DNA of 64,000 nucleotides from positions 62,001 to 126,000 of the forward strand of contig JBEIQE010000007.1 of the NCBI GenBank assembly GCA_040376705.1. The letters are read 5' to 3'. Of this stretch, positions 15,115 to 23,295 are shown one piece after another; position 1 is the first letter of the stretch, and each line of letters starts with the position of its first letter. This DNA is from JBEIQE01 sp040376705. Its GTDB lineage: Bacteria; Pseudomonadota; Alphaproteobacteria; UBA2400. The translations under genes and the position numbers were made by a program. The notes below the pieces were generated by a model. That model did not search any database. It saw nothing but the letters and a program-made list of their open reading frames with translations, and was not told the origin of the DNA.

Positions 15115-17813
15115 GCTGCACCTCGTGCTGTGTGAAGGGTTTGCGACAGGGTGCTGAGCAGAGCCTCGCGGTCAAATTTGGCGACATGGTTGGCAAAACC
15201 TGCTTTGCGGCCACGGTCAAGGTCAACCGGGGTGGCATGCGATGACAGGGCGATCACCGGCACATTCGACCACTTGCCGGTCTTCTTCAGCGTTTCGACA
15301 AACTCGAACCCGCTCATACCCGGCATTTCGATATCGCTGACGATGATGTCGAACTGGTTGTCACCCTCTTCGCACAGCTTGAGTGCGGCGAGTGCGCTGT
15401 CAACCGTTGTCACTTCATAGCCCGAGACGTTGAGCAGCGGAGTGAGCATGTTGCGGAAGAACGAGCTGTCGTCGACCAGCAGCACGCGCTGGGTATGCGA
15501 CTTGCCTTCGCCAAAGCTCTCGGTTGAACCGAAGAAGTCCTTGAAGGTACGGGTAAGGTAGTAACCAGCGTCCACCACATCGGTGCTGCGGCCCGAGATA
15601 ATGGCCGAACCCATGAGACCCGGACGCTCGCTGCCAATCTGGATGCTGAGATGCTCTTCAACAATGTCGATGATCTCGTCAACCACCAGACCCATCGAAC
15701 GGTCATGATCGCTGAACACCAGCACCGGCTGGTTGCCTTCCTTGCGGATGGCAACCTTGTCCGAGAGCGGAATGAGCGGCATCAGGCGGCCACGATACTG
15801 CACAACGGTCTGGCCGCCAGTGTGTTCGATGGTGCTGACGTCGATATCTTCGAGGCGCGCAACCAGCGACAGCGGTACCGCCTTGGGCGAGTCTTCGCCG
15901 GCACGGAACAGCAGCATGGAGAGCTTTTCGCCTTCGCGCGACTTGGCCTTGGTTTCCTGCTGACCATGCGCTTCTTCGCCGAGGCTGACCTGACCGGTAG
16001 CCGAGGCAATGCCGTTTGGATCGAGGATCATGATGACGCTACCATCGCCAAGAATTGTGTTACCCGAGAACATCTCGATATCGCGTAGGATCGGCGCGAC
16101 CGGTTTGACCACGATTTCTTCGGTATCGAACACGCGGTCGACCAGAATACCAAGAGTCTGATTGCCAACCTGTGTTACCACGATGGTGGATTCGATATCG
16201 CCCTTGTCCGACTTGGGCAGCTTGAGCAGCTGCTGCAACGTTACCAGCGGCAGCAAGCGGTTGCGCAGGCGCAGTACCGGCGAGCCGTTGATGCGCTCAA
16301 TTGCATGCTCGGTGTTCTTGCCGCCAGCGCGAACCAGCTCGAGAACGCTGATCTGCGGAATGGCGAAACGCTCGCAGGCACTTTCCACAATCAGTGCCGA
16401 GACGATGGCGAGGGTGAGCGGGATCTTGATGGTGAAGGTCATACCCTTGCCTTCAACCGACTTCATATCGATGGTGCCACCGATTTTTTCGATATTGGTG
16501 CGCACCACATCCATGCCTACGCCACGGCCCGAGACCGAGGTTACGGCAGCGGCGGTCGAGAAGCCCGCCTTGAAGATGTGCATATGCACCTGCTGGTCGC
16601 TCATTGCTGCAACTTCGGCAGCCGAGGCCAGACCCTGCTTGATGATCTTGTCCTTGATCTTTTCGGTCGGCAGACCGCGGCCATCATCGCTAATTTCGAT
16701 GATGATGTGGCCACCTTCATGGAAGGCGTTGAGCGTGACGCGGCCCACTTCCTTCTTGCCGGCCTTCAAACGCTCGGCTGGAATTTCGAGACCATGATCG
16801 GCAGAGTTGCGCACCATATGGGTGAGCGGGTCCTTGATCATCTCGAGGACCTGACGGTCGAGCTCGGTATCGGCACCCAGCATCTGCAGGTCGATCTTCT
16901 TGCCCAATTCGTTCGACAGATCGCGGATGATGCGTGGCAACTTGGACCAGGCATTGCCAATCGGCTGCATGCGGGTCTTCATGACCTGCTCTTGCAGATC
17001 GGACGTTACATGGTTGAGGCGCTGCAGTGGCGGCGCAAACTCGGTATCTTTCTGGGTGCGCAGGATCTGCAGCATCTGGTTGCGGATCAGCACCAGCTCG
17101 GAGACCATGGTCATCAGGTTTTCGAGCACATCGACGTTCACACGCAATGACTGTGCCGCCAGGGCTGAGTCAGCAGCTGGCGCCGCCTCCTTGGCGGGTG
17201 CGCTGGCAGCAAGGCTAACCGGTGCTGCTGGTGTTTCAACATTCTGGCCGGTGAGATGCGCTGGCACAGGGCTGAAGCCATGTTCATCCGGCTCAACTGC
17301 AGCAGGGGCAGCATTCTGGCCGGTAAGATGTGCAGGCACGGGGGTAAAGCCATGCTCGTCGGGCTCTTGTGCCGAAGTAATTTCAACAATCTTGGGTTTG
17401 GCCGGTGCAGGTGCAGCAGCAGGGGCGCCGCCATCCTTGCCATCGGCATGGGCGTTGAGCTGGGCGATCAGCTCGGCATCGGCACCTTCAGGTTCGGTGC
17501 CGTTTTCTTCGAGCGCGCCAAGCAGGGTCTTGATGCGGTCGAGCGCAGCTAAAATGAGGGTAACGGAATAAGGGGTAACCGGCAGGATCTGATCGCGGAA
17601 CTTGCCGAGGATGTTCTCGCCAGCATGCGCAACTGATTCAAGGCGGGGCAAGCCGAGGAAGCCGCATGTACCTTTAATGGTATGAACGGTGCGGAAGATG
17701 TTTCCCAGCAGCTGCGGATCGTTGGGGTTTTGCTCAAGCTTGATCAGCTCGTTATCGAGAACTGCGAGGTTTTCATTTGTTTCAGTCAAAAACTCGCGTA
17801 ACAGGTCGTCCAT
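15111..17813 (-). CDS. cheA: Hybrid chemotaxis histidine kinase CheA with C-terminal receiver
   Basis: 900 residues. The HPt domain has the phosphorylated His44 in TVHTIKGTCGF. A proline/alanine linker (about 128-230) carries a duplicated 18-residue motif. Dimerisation and HATPase domains follow (HMVRNSADHGLE N-box, DDGRGLP G1, GRGVGMDVV). A CheW-like domain is followed by a second CheW-like domain (VPLSLVARLEDIDVS...RLMPLIPLS) and a receiver (VLLVDDSSFFRN, Asp in IIVSDIEMPGMSG). Extra CheW and receiver domains make it longer than the enterobacterial form. ATG 17813 gives the typical MDDLLREFL start; GTG 17864, preceded too closely by GGAGG, is the alternative. First gene of the che operon. 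Confidence 0.96.
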   Translation of the reverse strand: MDDLLREFLTETNENLAVLDNELIKLEQNPNDPQLLGNIFRTVHTIKGTCGFLGLPRLESVAHAGENILGKFRDQILPVTPYSVTLILAALDRIKTLLGALEENGTEPEGADAELIAQLNAHADGKDGGAPAAAPAPAKPKIVEITSAQEPDEHGFTPVPAHLTGQNAAPAAVEPDEHGFSPVPAHLTGQNVETPAAPVSLAASAPAKEAAPAADSALAAQSLRVNVDVLENLMTMVSELVLIRNQMLQILRTQKDTEFAPPLQRLNHVTSDLQEQVMKTRMQPIGNAWSKLPRIIRDLSNELGKKIDLQMLGADTELDRQVLEMIKDPLTHMVRNSADHGLEIPAERLKAGKKEVGRVTLNAFHEGGHIIIEISDDGRGLPTEKIKDKIIKQGLASAAEVAAMSDQQVHMHIFKAGFSTAAAVTSVSGRGVGMDVVRTNIEKIGGTIDMKSVEGKGMTFTIKIPLTLAIVSALIVESACERFAIPQISVLELVRAGGKNTEHAIERINGSPVLRLRNRLLPLVTLQQLLKLPKSDKGDIESTIVVTQVGNQTLGILVDRVFDTEEIVVKPVAPILRDIEMFSGNTILGDGSVIMILDPNGIASATGQVSLGEEAHGQQETKAKSREGEKLSMLLFRAGEDSPKAVPLSLVARLEDIDVSTIEHTGGQTVVQYRGRLMPLIPLSDKVAIRKEGNQPVLVFSDHDRSMGLVVDEIIDIVEEHLSIQIGSERPGLMGSAIISGRSTDVVDAGYYLTRTFKDFFGSTESFGEGKSHTQRVLLVDDSSFFRNMLTPLLNVSGYEVTTVDSALAALKLCEEGDNQFDIIVSDIEMPGMSGFEFVETLKKTGKWSNVPVIALSSHATPVDLDRGRKAGFANHVAKFDREALLSTLSQTLHTARGAA
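17241..17366 (-). repeat. Duplicated 18-residue linker motif inside cheA
   Basis: EPDEHGF(T/S)PVPAHLTGQN occurs at CheA residues 150-167 and 174-191, separated by six residues. It lies where CheA proteins have the P2 CheY/CheB-binding domain, which I cannot otherwise see. Confidence 0.75.
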
Positions 17814-17947
17814 GTTTTCCCCCAACTTTATGGTGCCTCTGTTGGATGCATCCGGAACCGGCACATCCTCCCCCTAAGGCACTTATATAAAGCGCAGAAA
17901 GACCTTAATAAGCTGTTACTTAAAGCAGGAACGTTGAGAGAATAACC

Positions 17948-17965
17948 TATTGATAATTATCAATA
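17948..17965. promoter_or_regulatory. 18-bp perfect palindrome between chpT and cheA
   Basis: TATTGATAATTATCAATA reads identically on both strands. It lies 135 bp upstream of cheA and 23 bp after the chpT stop. The TGATAA/TTATCA core resembles Fur-type half-sites but is shorter than a full Fur box. No T run follows, so a protein-binding site is more likely than a terminator. Confidence 0.5.
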
Positions 17966-17987
17966 AGTGGAACTAAACGTGTCCGGT

Positions 17988-18635
17988 TTACAACGCGGCA
18001 GGCTTATAATCCAAACTCATCAACAACTTGTCGTCCGGCTCCTGCTGATAGGAGGGGGTTACGCCATAATGGCGGGCCAGCTGGCCGGTGACGTAAGGGT
18101 GAACGCTTTTGGCAGTCAGCTCGGAAATCTGGATTTCGCCCTTGAGCGGTGCCCAGGACTCATCGCGCACGCCAGCCCCACGGCCAGTAGCTATGATATT
18201 GATTTTATTTGTATTTTCACCGCCATGCACGACTTCGATGCTGCCGCCATGCACCATCGACTCATAAGCGATAATAACCATATTTAACAATACCTTAGCA
18301 GCACCCTGCGGCAGGCCGGGCACGTTCTTGAGCTTTTCCGGCAGCCAGCTGATGGAAACCCGGCTACCCGACACATAATCGCGCATGGTGGTGAGCACGT
18401 CATCGCACGACTGGTTGTCGCCAGCCGCGCCATAGCACACACGGAACAGGCGCAAACGGCGCGAGGCCATATCAGCTGAATGGCCGATGAGCTTGATGGC
18501 CTCTTCGCCGACCTGAGCACCCATTTCTTCGAGCAGCTCAACACCATTATTGATGGCACCCACCGGGCTGATCAGGTCGTGGCAGATGCGCGATGCCAAT
18601 AGTTCGGTCACGCGCAGGTCGAGGTTAACGCTCAT
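17988..18635 (-). CDS. chpT: ChpT-like histidine phosphotransferase
   Basis: 215 residues. The phospho-accepting His is in the hallmark ASRICHDLISPVGAINNGVELL, followed by a degenerate kinase-like ATPase fold without N and G boxes, as in Caulobacter ChpT, which relays phosphate from CckA to CtrA and CpdR. Its position just upstream of cheA suggests it may instead, or also, serve the chemotaxis relay, for example taking phosphate from the receiver of hybrid CheA. Neither CckA nor CtrA is in the window. Confidence 0.85.
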   Translation of the reverse strand: MSVNLDLRVTELLASRICHDLISPVGAINNGVELLEEMGAQVGEEAIKLIGHSADMASRRLRLFRVCYGAAGDNQSCDDVLTTMRDYVSGSRVSISWLPEKLKNVPGLPQGAAKVLLNMVIIAYESMVHGGSIEVVHGGENTNKINIIATGRGAGVRDESWAPLKGEIQISELTAKSVHPYVTGQLARHYGVTPSYQQEPDDKLLMSLDYKPAAL

Positions 18636-18699
18636 CAGATACTCTCCATATGTCTTATCTAAATACTTTACGGCACACCATTACAGCGCCCGCAGTTTT

Positions 18700-18769
18700 T
18701 GGCAACTGGCCAGACCAAAAAATTGGTGGGGCCAACAGCATAAGCGTGGCTGTTATGCGACAGTTGCCA
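18700..18769. other. Structured intergenic element resembling a three-way junction
   Basis: Outer 9-bp stem TGGCAACTG 18700-18708 with CAGTTGCCA 18761-18769. It encloses hairpin 1 (GCC 18709-18711 with GGC 18730-18732; ACCAA 18714-18718 with TTGGT 18723-18727; AAAA loop) and hairpin 2 (AACAGC 18734-18739 with GCTGTT 18749-18754). An alternative stem GCATAA 18738-18743 with TTATGC 18753-18758 excludes hairpin 2. Located between chpT and the DotA/TraY-like gene; orientation unknown. Confidence 0.45.
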
Positions 18770-18842
18770 CAGAGGCGCGCTAACTTTGCGCTGCAGTAAC
18801 AAATATTAGCAATTGCATGCTTTGCTCAAGACTGGAGCATCC

Positions 18843-20885
18843 ATGAGCAGCGATTCCCTTTTCATTCCCGATAACGCCGAGCAGGACCTCGGGCTGGGTC
18901 TGCTCGACCAGCTGGTGACCGGCAGCAATACCCTGATTGATGGCGCGCAGCCGCTGCGCAGCGTGATTCAGCAGATGCTGGCGGTTTACAGCTCGGCCAT
19001 TCTGGTCATCGCCGGGTTTGTAGTGATCTACTACCTCATCCTCACCGTGGCGGATGCCGCGCAAACCGGTAAAGCCTTCCGCCGCATCAACCCCTTATGG
19101 GGACCGATACGGCTTTGTATTGCTATTGGCCTCTTGGTGCCTTTGCCCATGGGCGGCTCAGCCGGGCTTAACGCGGGACAATATATTGTCGTGCAGTTTG
19201 CCGAATGGGGCTCGGGCCTCGCCTCGCGCATCTGGGCGATTGCGACAGAAGACATCACCACCATCAAGCCGATGATTGCCATTCCCAAGCCCGTGCCTAC
19301 GCTGGCGCTGGTGCGGGCGATTGTCCTGAAAGATGCCTGCATTGGCCTGACTAATCTGCTGGCGCAGCAGGCCGCCGAGGAACAAAAGCGTGCCGAGGCC
19401 GAAGCCCGCCGCAACGAGCAGGAACCACCACCTGCCCGCCCCCTGCCGCTACAACCGGTTACAGCGCTAACCGATGTAAGTAACGCCGATGGCTCGACCA
19501 CCACGCCCTATGGCTGGATGGAACGGCCTTACTTCTGTGGTGCTATTACGGTTTTCCCGACCAGTTCAGATATCGACCAGCCGCTGTTTCATATGATCAA
19601 ACAGGCGCATATCGATGCACTGGCAGATCTGGCGCAGCACAGCCGCCTTTATGCCGATAGCTATGTGAACCTGAGCCTTGGTGTGACCAATCAGGAAGAA
19701 AACCAGATTACCCCTCGGCGCAACCCCACAGCCATGGCCGAGCGCTATCAGGCCACATTGGCCGAGGCGATGGGCAACAAGTTTGCCGAACGGCTGGATG
19801 CCCAGCTTGAGCGCAGCCGCACACAGCTGGGTAACCTTGGCTGGGTCGGTGCACCCGGTTATCTTGATACAGTGCTGCGCCTAAACCTGCGCCTGCTATC
19901 GCTTAATGCCTCGCTGCCGCAAATCGACCCGCCGGAATTACTCCTGAGCCCACCTAACCGCCCGCTCGACGGCTCGACGATTACAACACCCGAATACCGC
20001 GTCTATCGCCTGCTCATGAGCATCAGCCAGTCGTGGGGCTCAGCCCCCAGTGTACCACCGCTCAGTGCGGCTGGTCTTTCGGGCCTATCCACACTACTCA
20101 GCCACTCGGTTACACTTTCGCGCGAAATTGTGGGCCCCGGTGCTACCGGCCACCAGCTGCGCGCCGCGCGCGATATGCTGCGCACCAATGATTATAACTG
20201 GACCAACTTTGGCAAGGGTAACCCGCTGGTCTCGCTGGCCGAGCTGGGGGCTTATCTGACTGGCAAATCGATTGAGCTGCTGGCGGGTGCGGGCGTACTC
20301 AACAACGTAGGGCCGGTTACTGCGCCGACTGTGAGCATGCTAACCGTATTAGGCATCATCGCCTTCTTTACGAGTATTGCACTGCTGCTTTTACTACCGC
20401 TGATTCCGCTCGTGCGGTTCTTTATTGGTATTGCCGTATGGCTGGTGCAGGTATTTGAAGCTCTCATCGCCATACCGCTGGTAGCACTTGCACATTTGCG
20501 TATTGATGAGGATGGCCTCGCCGGCCGCAGCGCCGTGCTGTGTTATGTGATGATTTTACAGGTCGCCCTGCGCCCGGTGCTCATGGTATTTGGCCTTTTA
20601 GGCGGGCTGGTCGTACTGCTGCTAATGCTTTCAGCCCTCAATATCATGTTCGCAACCATCATTCCGGCGGTGCTAGATAGCGGCCAGATTGCCAGCCTGT
20701 GGTTTGTGCTGATGAGCGCGGTCTATGCCGTGATGGTGCTGGGCTTGGCTAATGCTTCGTTTAAACTGATCGACTGGCTGCCGGAGCGCACACTGACCTG
20801 GCTCTCAGGCATCCTGCAGCCCTCGACCGGTCATGCCAATGCAACTGCTGACGGACAGGCCAAGTCGCAAAACAGCACAACATGA
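18843..20885 (+). CDS. DotA/TraY-family integral membrane protein
   Basis: 680 residues. Hydrophobic helices cluster near the N-terminus (about residues 40-70 and 90-110: AVYSSAILVIAGFVVIYYLIL, RLCIAIGLLVPLPMGG) and near the C-terminus (about 490-630), with a large periplasmic-type central part holding LNAGQYIVVQFAEWGSGLASRIW, a segment typical of DotA/TraY. DotA is an inner-membrane component of the Dot/Icm type IVB secretion system, and TraY is its IncI plasmid counterpart. GGAG lies 5 nt before ATG 18843. No other dot/icm or tra genes are in the window, but pilV-like genes follow directly. Family assignment comes from pattern recognition. Confidence 0.75.
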   Translation: MSSDSLFIPDNAEQDLGLGLLDQLVTGSNTLIDGAQPLRSVIQQMLAVYSSAILVIAGFVVIYYLILTVADAAQTGKAFRRINPLWGPIRLCIAIGLLVPLPMGGSAGLNAGQYIVVQFAEWGSGLASRIWAIATEDITTIKPMIAIPKPVPTLALVRAIVLKDACIGLTNLLAQQAAEEQKRAEAEARRNEQEPPPARPLPLQPVTALTDVSNADGSTTTPYGWMERPYFCGAITVFPTSSDIDQPLFHMIKQAHIDALADLAQHSRLYADSYVNLSLGVTNQEENQITPRRNPTAMAERYQATLAEAMGNKFAERLDAQLERSRTQLGNLGWVGAPGYLDTVLRLNLRLLSLNASLPQIDPPELLLSPPNRPLDGSTITTPEYRVYRLLMSISQSWGSAPSVPPLSAAGLSGLSTLLSHSVTLSREIVGPGATGHQLRAARDMLRTNDYNWTNFGKGNPLVSLAELGAYLTGKSIELLAGAGVLNNVGPVTAPTVSMLTVLGIIAFFTSIALLLLLPLIPLVRFFIGIAVWLVQVFEALIAIPLVALAHLRIDEDGLAGRSAVLCYVMILQVALRPVLMVFGLLGGLVVLLLMLSALNIMFATIIPAVLDSGQIASLWFVLMSAVYAVMVLGLANASFKLIDWLPERTLTWLSGILQPSTGHANATADGQAKSQNSTT

Positions 20886-20957
20886 TAATATCTAGCAGGC
20901 GTTGTATAATTTGCTTACTGCGACCTCTATAGATTGCAGCGTTTTGACTTTAGGTAA

Positions 20958-20985
20958 TTGACTTGGCAGCTGTACCCGCTATACG
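20958..20985 (+). promoter_or_regulatory. Likely promoter of the tandem prepilin genes
   Basis: TTGACT 20958-20963 and TATACG 20980-20985, spacer 16 nt, 60 bp upstream of the first prepilin ATG. Another TTGACT lies at 20944-20949. Confidence 0.45.
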
Positions 20986-21045
20986 CTGAATTCATAAGAC
21001 AACAATAAAGTACTGTAAAAGTACTATTTTAAGAAAATCCAAGAC

Positions 21046-21519
21046 ATGCCGAGCAGAACACTCCAGCACCGAGCCCGCAGCCTCAAACGCGGCTTTTCGC
21101 TTCTGGAAGTGACTATTGCCCTTAGCATCTCGGGCCTGTTGTTCAGCTCGCTCTGGCAGCTCACGGCGGTTGCCGGACAGCAGCGCGAGGTAACCATCAT
21201 CGCCGATCAGGTGATCTCCATCTCGACGGCAGCCAAACGCTATATCTCGAATGAAGCAGCCACCCTGCTGGCATTACCACAGCTGACCAACCTAAATAGC
21301 GTGGCCCGTATCAAGATTACAGATTCCGATTCAGGCGATACGGCCACCAGCCTGCTGGGGCTCGCCTATCTGCCCGAGGGGTTTGTAAACCTCACCGGCT
21401 ATAACCAGAACTATGCGCTCTTTGTACGGCGCGAAGATTCGGGCACCCCCCGGTGTGGCGGATGCAAACGACCGCCTGATTGGACTTCTGATTACAACCG
21501 GTGGCTCAACCCTGACTGA
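21046..21519 (+). CDS. PilV-like prepilin 1, N-terminal part (frameshifted)
   Basis: Residues 1-157 of a type IV prepilin-like adhesin. The signal is KRG|FSLLEVTIALSISG, with Gly before the cleavage site, Phe+1 and Glu+5, followed by a hydrophobic helix and a pilin-like domain (AAKRYISNEAATLLALPQL) as in PilV shufflon pilins. After YALFVRREDSGT the frame departs from its paralogue at a C6 run (21446-21451) and stops at 21519. The rest of the protein continues in another frame from 21413. One base fewer in the C run would restore a product of about 740 residues. Confidence 0.75.
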   Translation: MPSRTLQHRARSLKRGFSLLEVTIALSISGLLFSSLWQLTAVAGQQREVTIIADQVISISTAAKRYISNEAATLLALPQLTNLNSVARIKITDSDSGDTATSLLGLAYLPEGFVNLTGYNQNYALFVRREDSGTPRCGGCKRPPDWTSDYNRWLNPD

Positions 21520-23266
21520 CCAGGTGGGCGCCAAGCTTGCCAGCAGCATCGGCGCTGCAGGCGGCTTTATGTACGCCGACAGCAACCCGGCCTCGCCCGC
21601 TGCTGCCACAACCGTAGTTGGTGCTGCAGGCGGCTGGCGAATTGACCTCACGGCGGCAGGCTGGTCGACCCTGGGAACGCTTGCCAAGGCAGGTCATATA
21701 GGTGTTCTCGTAAGTCTGGTGCCCAGTGGTACCGGTATTGGCGGCGGTGGCGGCACCAGCATCAAACTGGATGACCTGACTGATGCGCGTACCAATTACA
21801 CGGCGGGTAACCTGTTTGCCGGCGAGTATGCAGGCGATGGGAATACCACAGGGTCAGGCAATACGGGTGTTGGCCCCAGCGCACTACGGGCGGTAACAGG
21901 CTCAATCGGTAATGCTGCTTTTGGTACTGGCGCGCTTGACCGCCATACATTAGCAGCATCTGTTTATGGCTATCACACTGCTATTGGCGCAGATGCGCTT
22001 GGCAACCTACTTACAGGTTTTAATTTCCATACAGCTATAGGCGCACGAGCCATGGCTTCGCAAAACGGCGGCCGTGGTAGTATGGGTATTGGCTACGAAG
22101 CTCTATACTCATCCGGGGGGCTTGATGGCACCACTGCCGTAGGGCACCGCGCCCTGCGCACAGTCACAGGGCAACATGGAAATACCTGCATTGGTGCTTT
22201 TTGTATGTATACCGTCAATAATAGTGGCAATAACACTGCGATTGGCGCCTATGCACTCTATAACTTCAATGTCTGGAATACCGGCAGCAACGTCGCCATC
22301 GGCGCTTATGTAGGTTCAAGTCTGTATAGCCCACACTCGGGCGGCGCCAAGTTCAATACCTTGATCGGTTATCAGGCTGGCAGCAACCTCACGACCGGCG
22401 AGAATAACATCATCATCGGTGCCAGCATTAACGCCACCAGCGCCACCACCTCAAACCAGATCAACATCGGCAATACGATATATGGCAACAGCAGCACCAA
22501 GACCGTGAGCCTTGGCACCACCGCTTCAAGCCCTGATATCGCATTTGATACCAACAGCACTAATAGCAGCCGTCTTTCATCCGGTACATCGGCCCAACGT
22601 CCAGCCTGCACAGCAAGCCTAGTAGGTGCGCAGCGCTGGAACAGAATTGTACAAAGCCTTGAATTCTGCGATGGCTCGAGCTGGCTGCAGCTACCGCTAA
22701 CCTATGGCAGCGGCACACCGCCCGAGCCACCTGTGGGTAGTGGTTTTGTAGTGCTTACGCAGTCACGCTGGAACGGCAATTTAGGGGGGCAGTCGGGCGC
22801 GAACAGCAAGTGCTATAACGAACTGACATCTAATACCAACTGGATGTATTATAACCTTGCCCTTAGCCGCGGTCAGCTGACACCTGCCAAAGTAGTCGCC
22901 AAGCTGGTTACAACCCCCGGTGCAGCCAGCGGGGTTTATTACTTCTCGCGTGTGGGAGATATTACCATTGGCGGCGGGGCTATCGAGCTTGATAGTACCG
23001 GCGACTACTCAGGTAGTAATGCGGGCGCATGGTCGGGCAAGAACTACTTCGGCGGCAGCTTTAATTACTGGACCGGCAATCATTACGGCAATACATGGCG
23101 CAGCTACCAGAATAACCAGAGCAAGTGTGATCCCATGTTTACCAGTAACAGCAGCTCGCTTTACGGCAGCATTGGTGCCAGCACCGCAAACGGGCAAGGT
23201 CGCTGGTGGAATAGCGCTGCAACCTGCGACAACCTGTTGCCCATTATGTGTCTGGTGAACCCATGA
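21413..23266 (+). CDS. PilV-like prepilin 1, head and lectin-like C-terminal part
   Basis: This frame continues prepilin 1 after the C6 frameshift; its own ATG at 21413 overlaps the first frame and has no clear ribosome-binding site, so it is probably made only by frameshifting or after a tract-length change. Sequence homologous to the paralogue begins at GVADANDRLIGLL. A central part rich in NTAIGAxALxN-type repeats resembles the beta-roll heads of trimeric autotransporters and phage fibres. Then comes a small CDGSSW module (CTASLVGAQRWNR...LEFCDGSSW) and a C-terminal domain of about 175 residues with four Cys and the end GRWWNSAATCDNLLPIMCLV, similar to C-type-lectin-like DUF1554 domains. 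Likely surface ligand binding. Confidence 0.7.
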   Translation: MRSLYGAKIRAPPGVADANDRLIGLLITTGGSTLTDQVGAKLASSIGAAGGFMYADSNPASPAAATTVVGAAGGWRIDLTAAGWSTLGTLAKAGHIGVLVSLVPSGTGIGGGGGTSIKLDDLTDARTNYTAGNLFAGEYAGDGNTTGSGNTGVGPSALRAVTGSIGNAAFGTGALDRHTLAASVYGYHTAIGADALGNLLTGFNFHTAIGARAMASQNGGRGSMGIGYEALYSSGGLDGTTAVGHRALRTVTGQHGNTCIGAFCMYTVNNSGNNTAIGAYALYNFNVWNTGSNVAIGAYVGSSLYSPHSGGAKFNTLIGYQAGSNLTTGENNIIIGASINATSATTSNQINIGNTIYGNSSTKTVSLGTTASSPDIAFDTNSTNSSRLSSGTSAQRPACTASLVGAQRWNRIVQSLEFCDGSSWLQLPLTYGSGTPPEPPVGSGFVVLTQSRWNGNLGGQSGANSKCYNELTSNTNWMYYNLALSRGQLTPAKVVAKLVTTPGAASGVYYFSRVGDITIGGGAIELDSTGDYSGSNAGAWSGKNYFGGSFNYWTGNHYGNTWRSYQNNQSKCDPMFTSNSSSLYGSIGASTANGQGRWWNSAATCDNLLPIMCLVNP

Positions 23267-23295
23267 CACAGCATAATTATTCAGGAGAGACGATC

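Noticed and set aside
16305..17150. 281-codon plus-strand frame inside cheA
   Set aside because: Shadow of the highly conserved kinase coding strand.
17881..17940. CtrA-type TTAA-N7-TTAA site upstream of cheA
   Set aside because: The two TTAA halves there are 11 bp apart, not 7.
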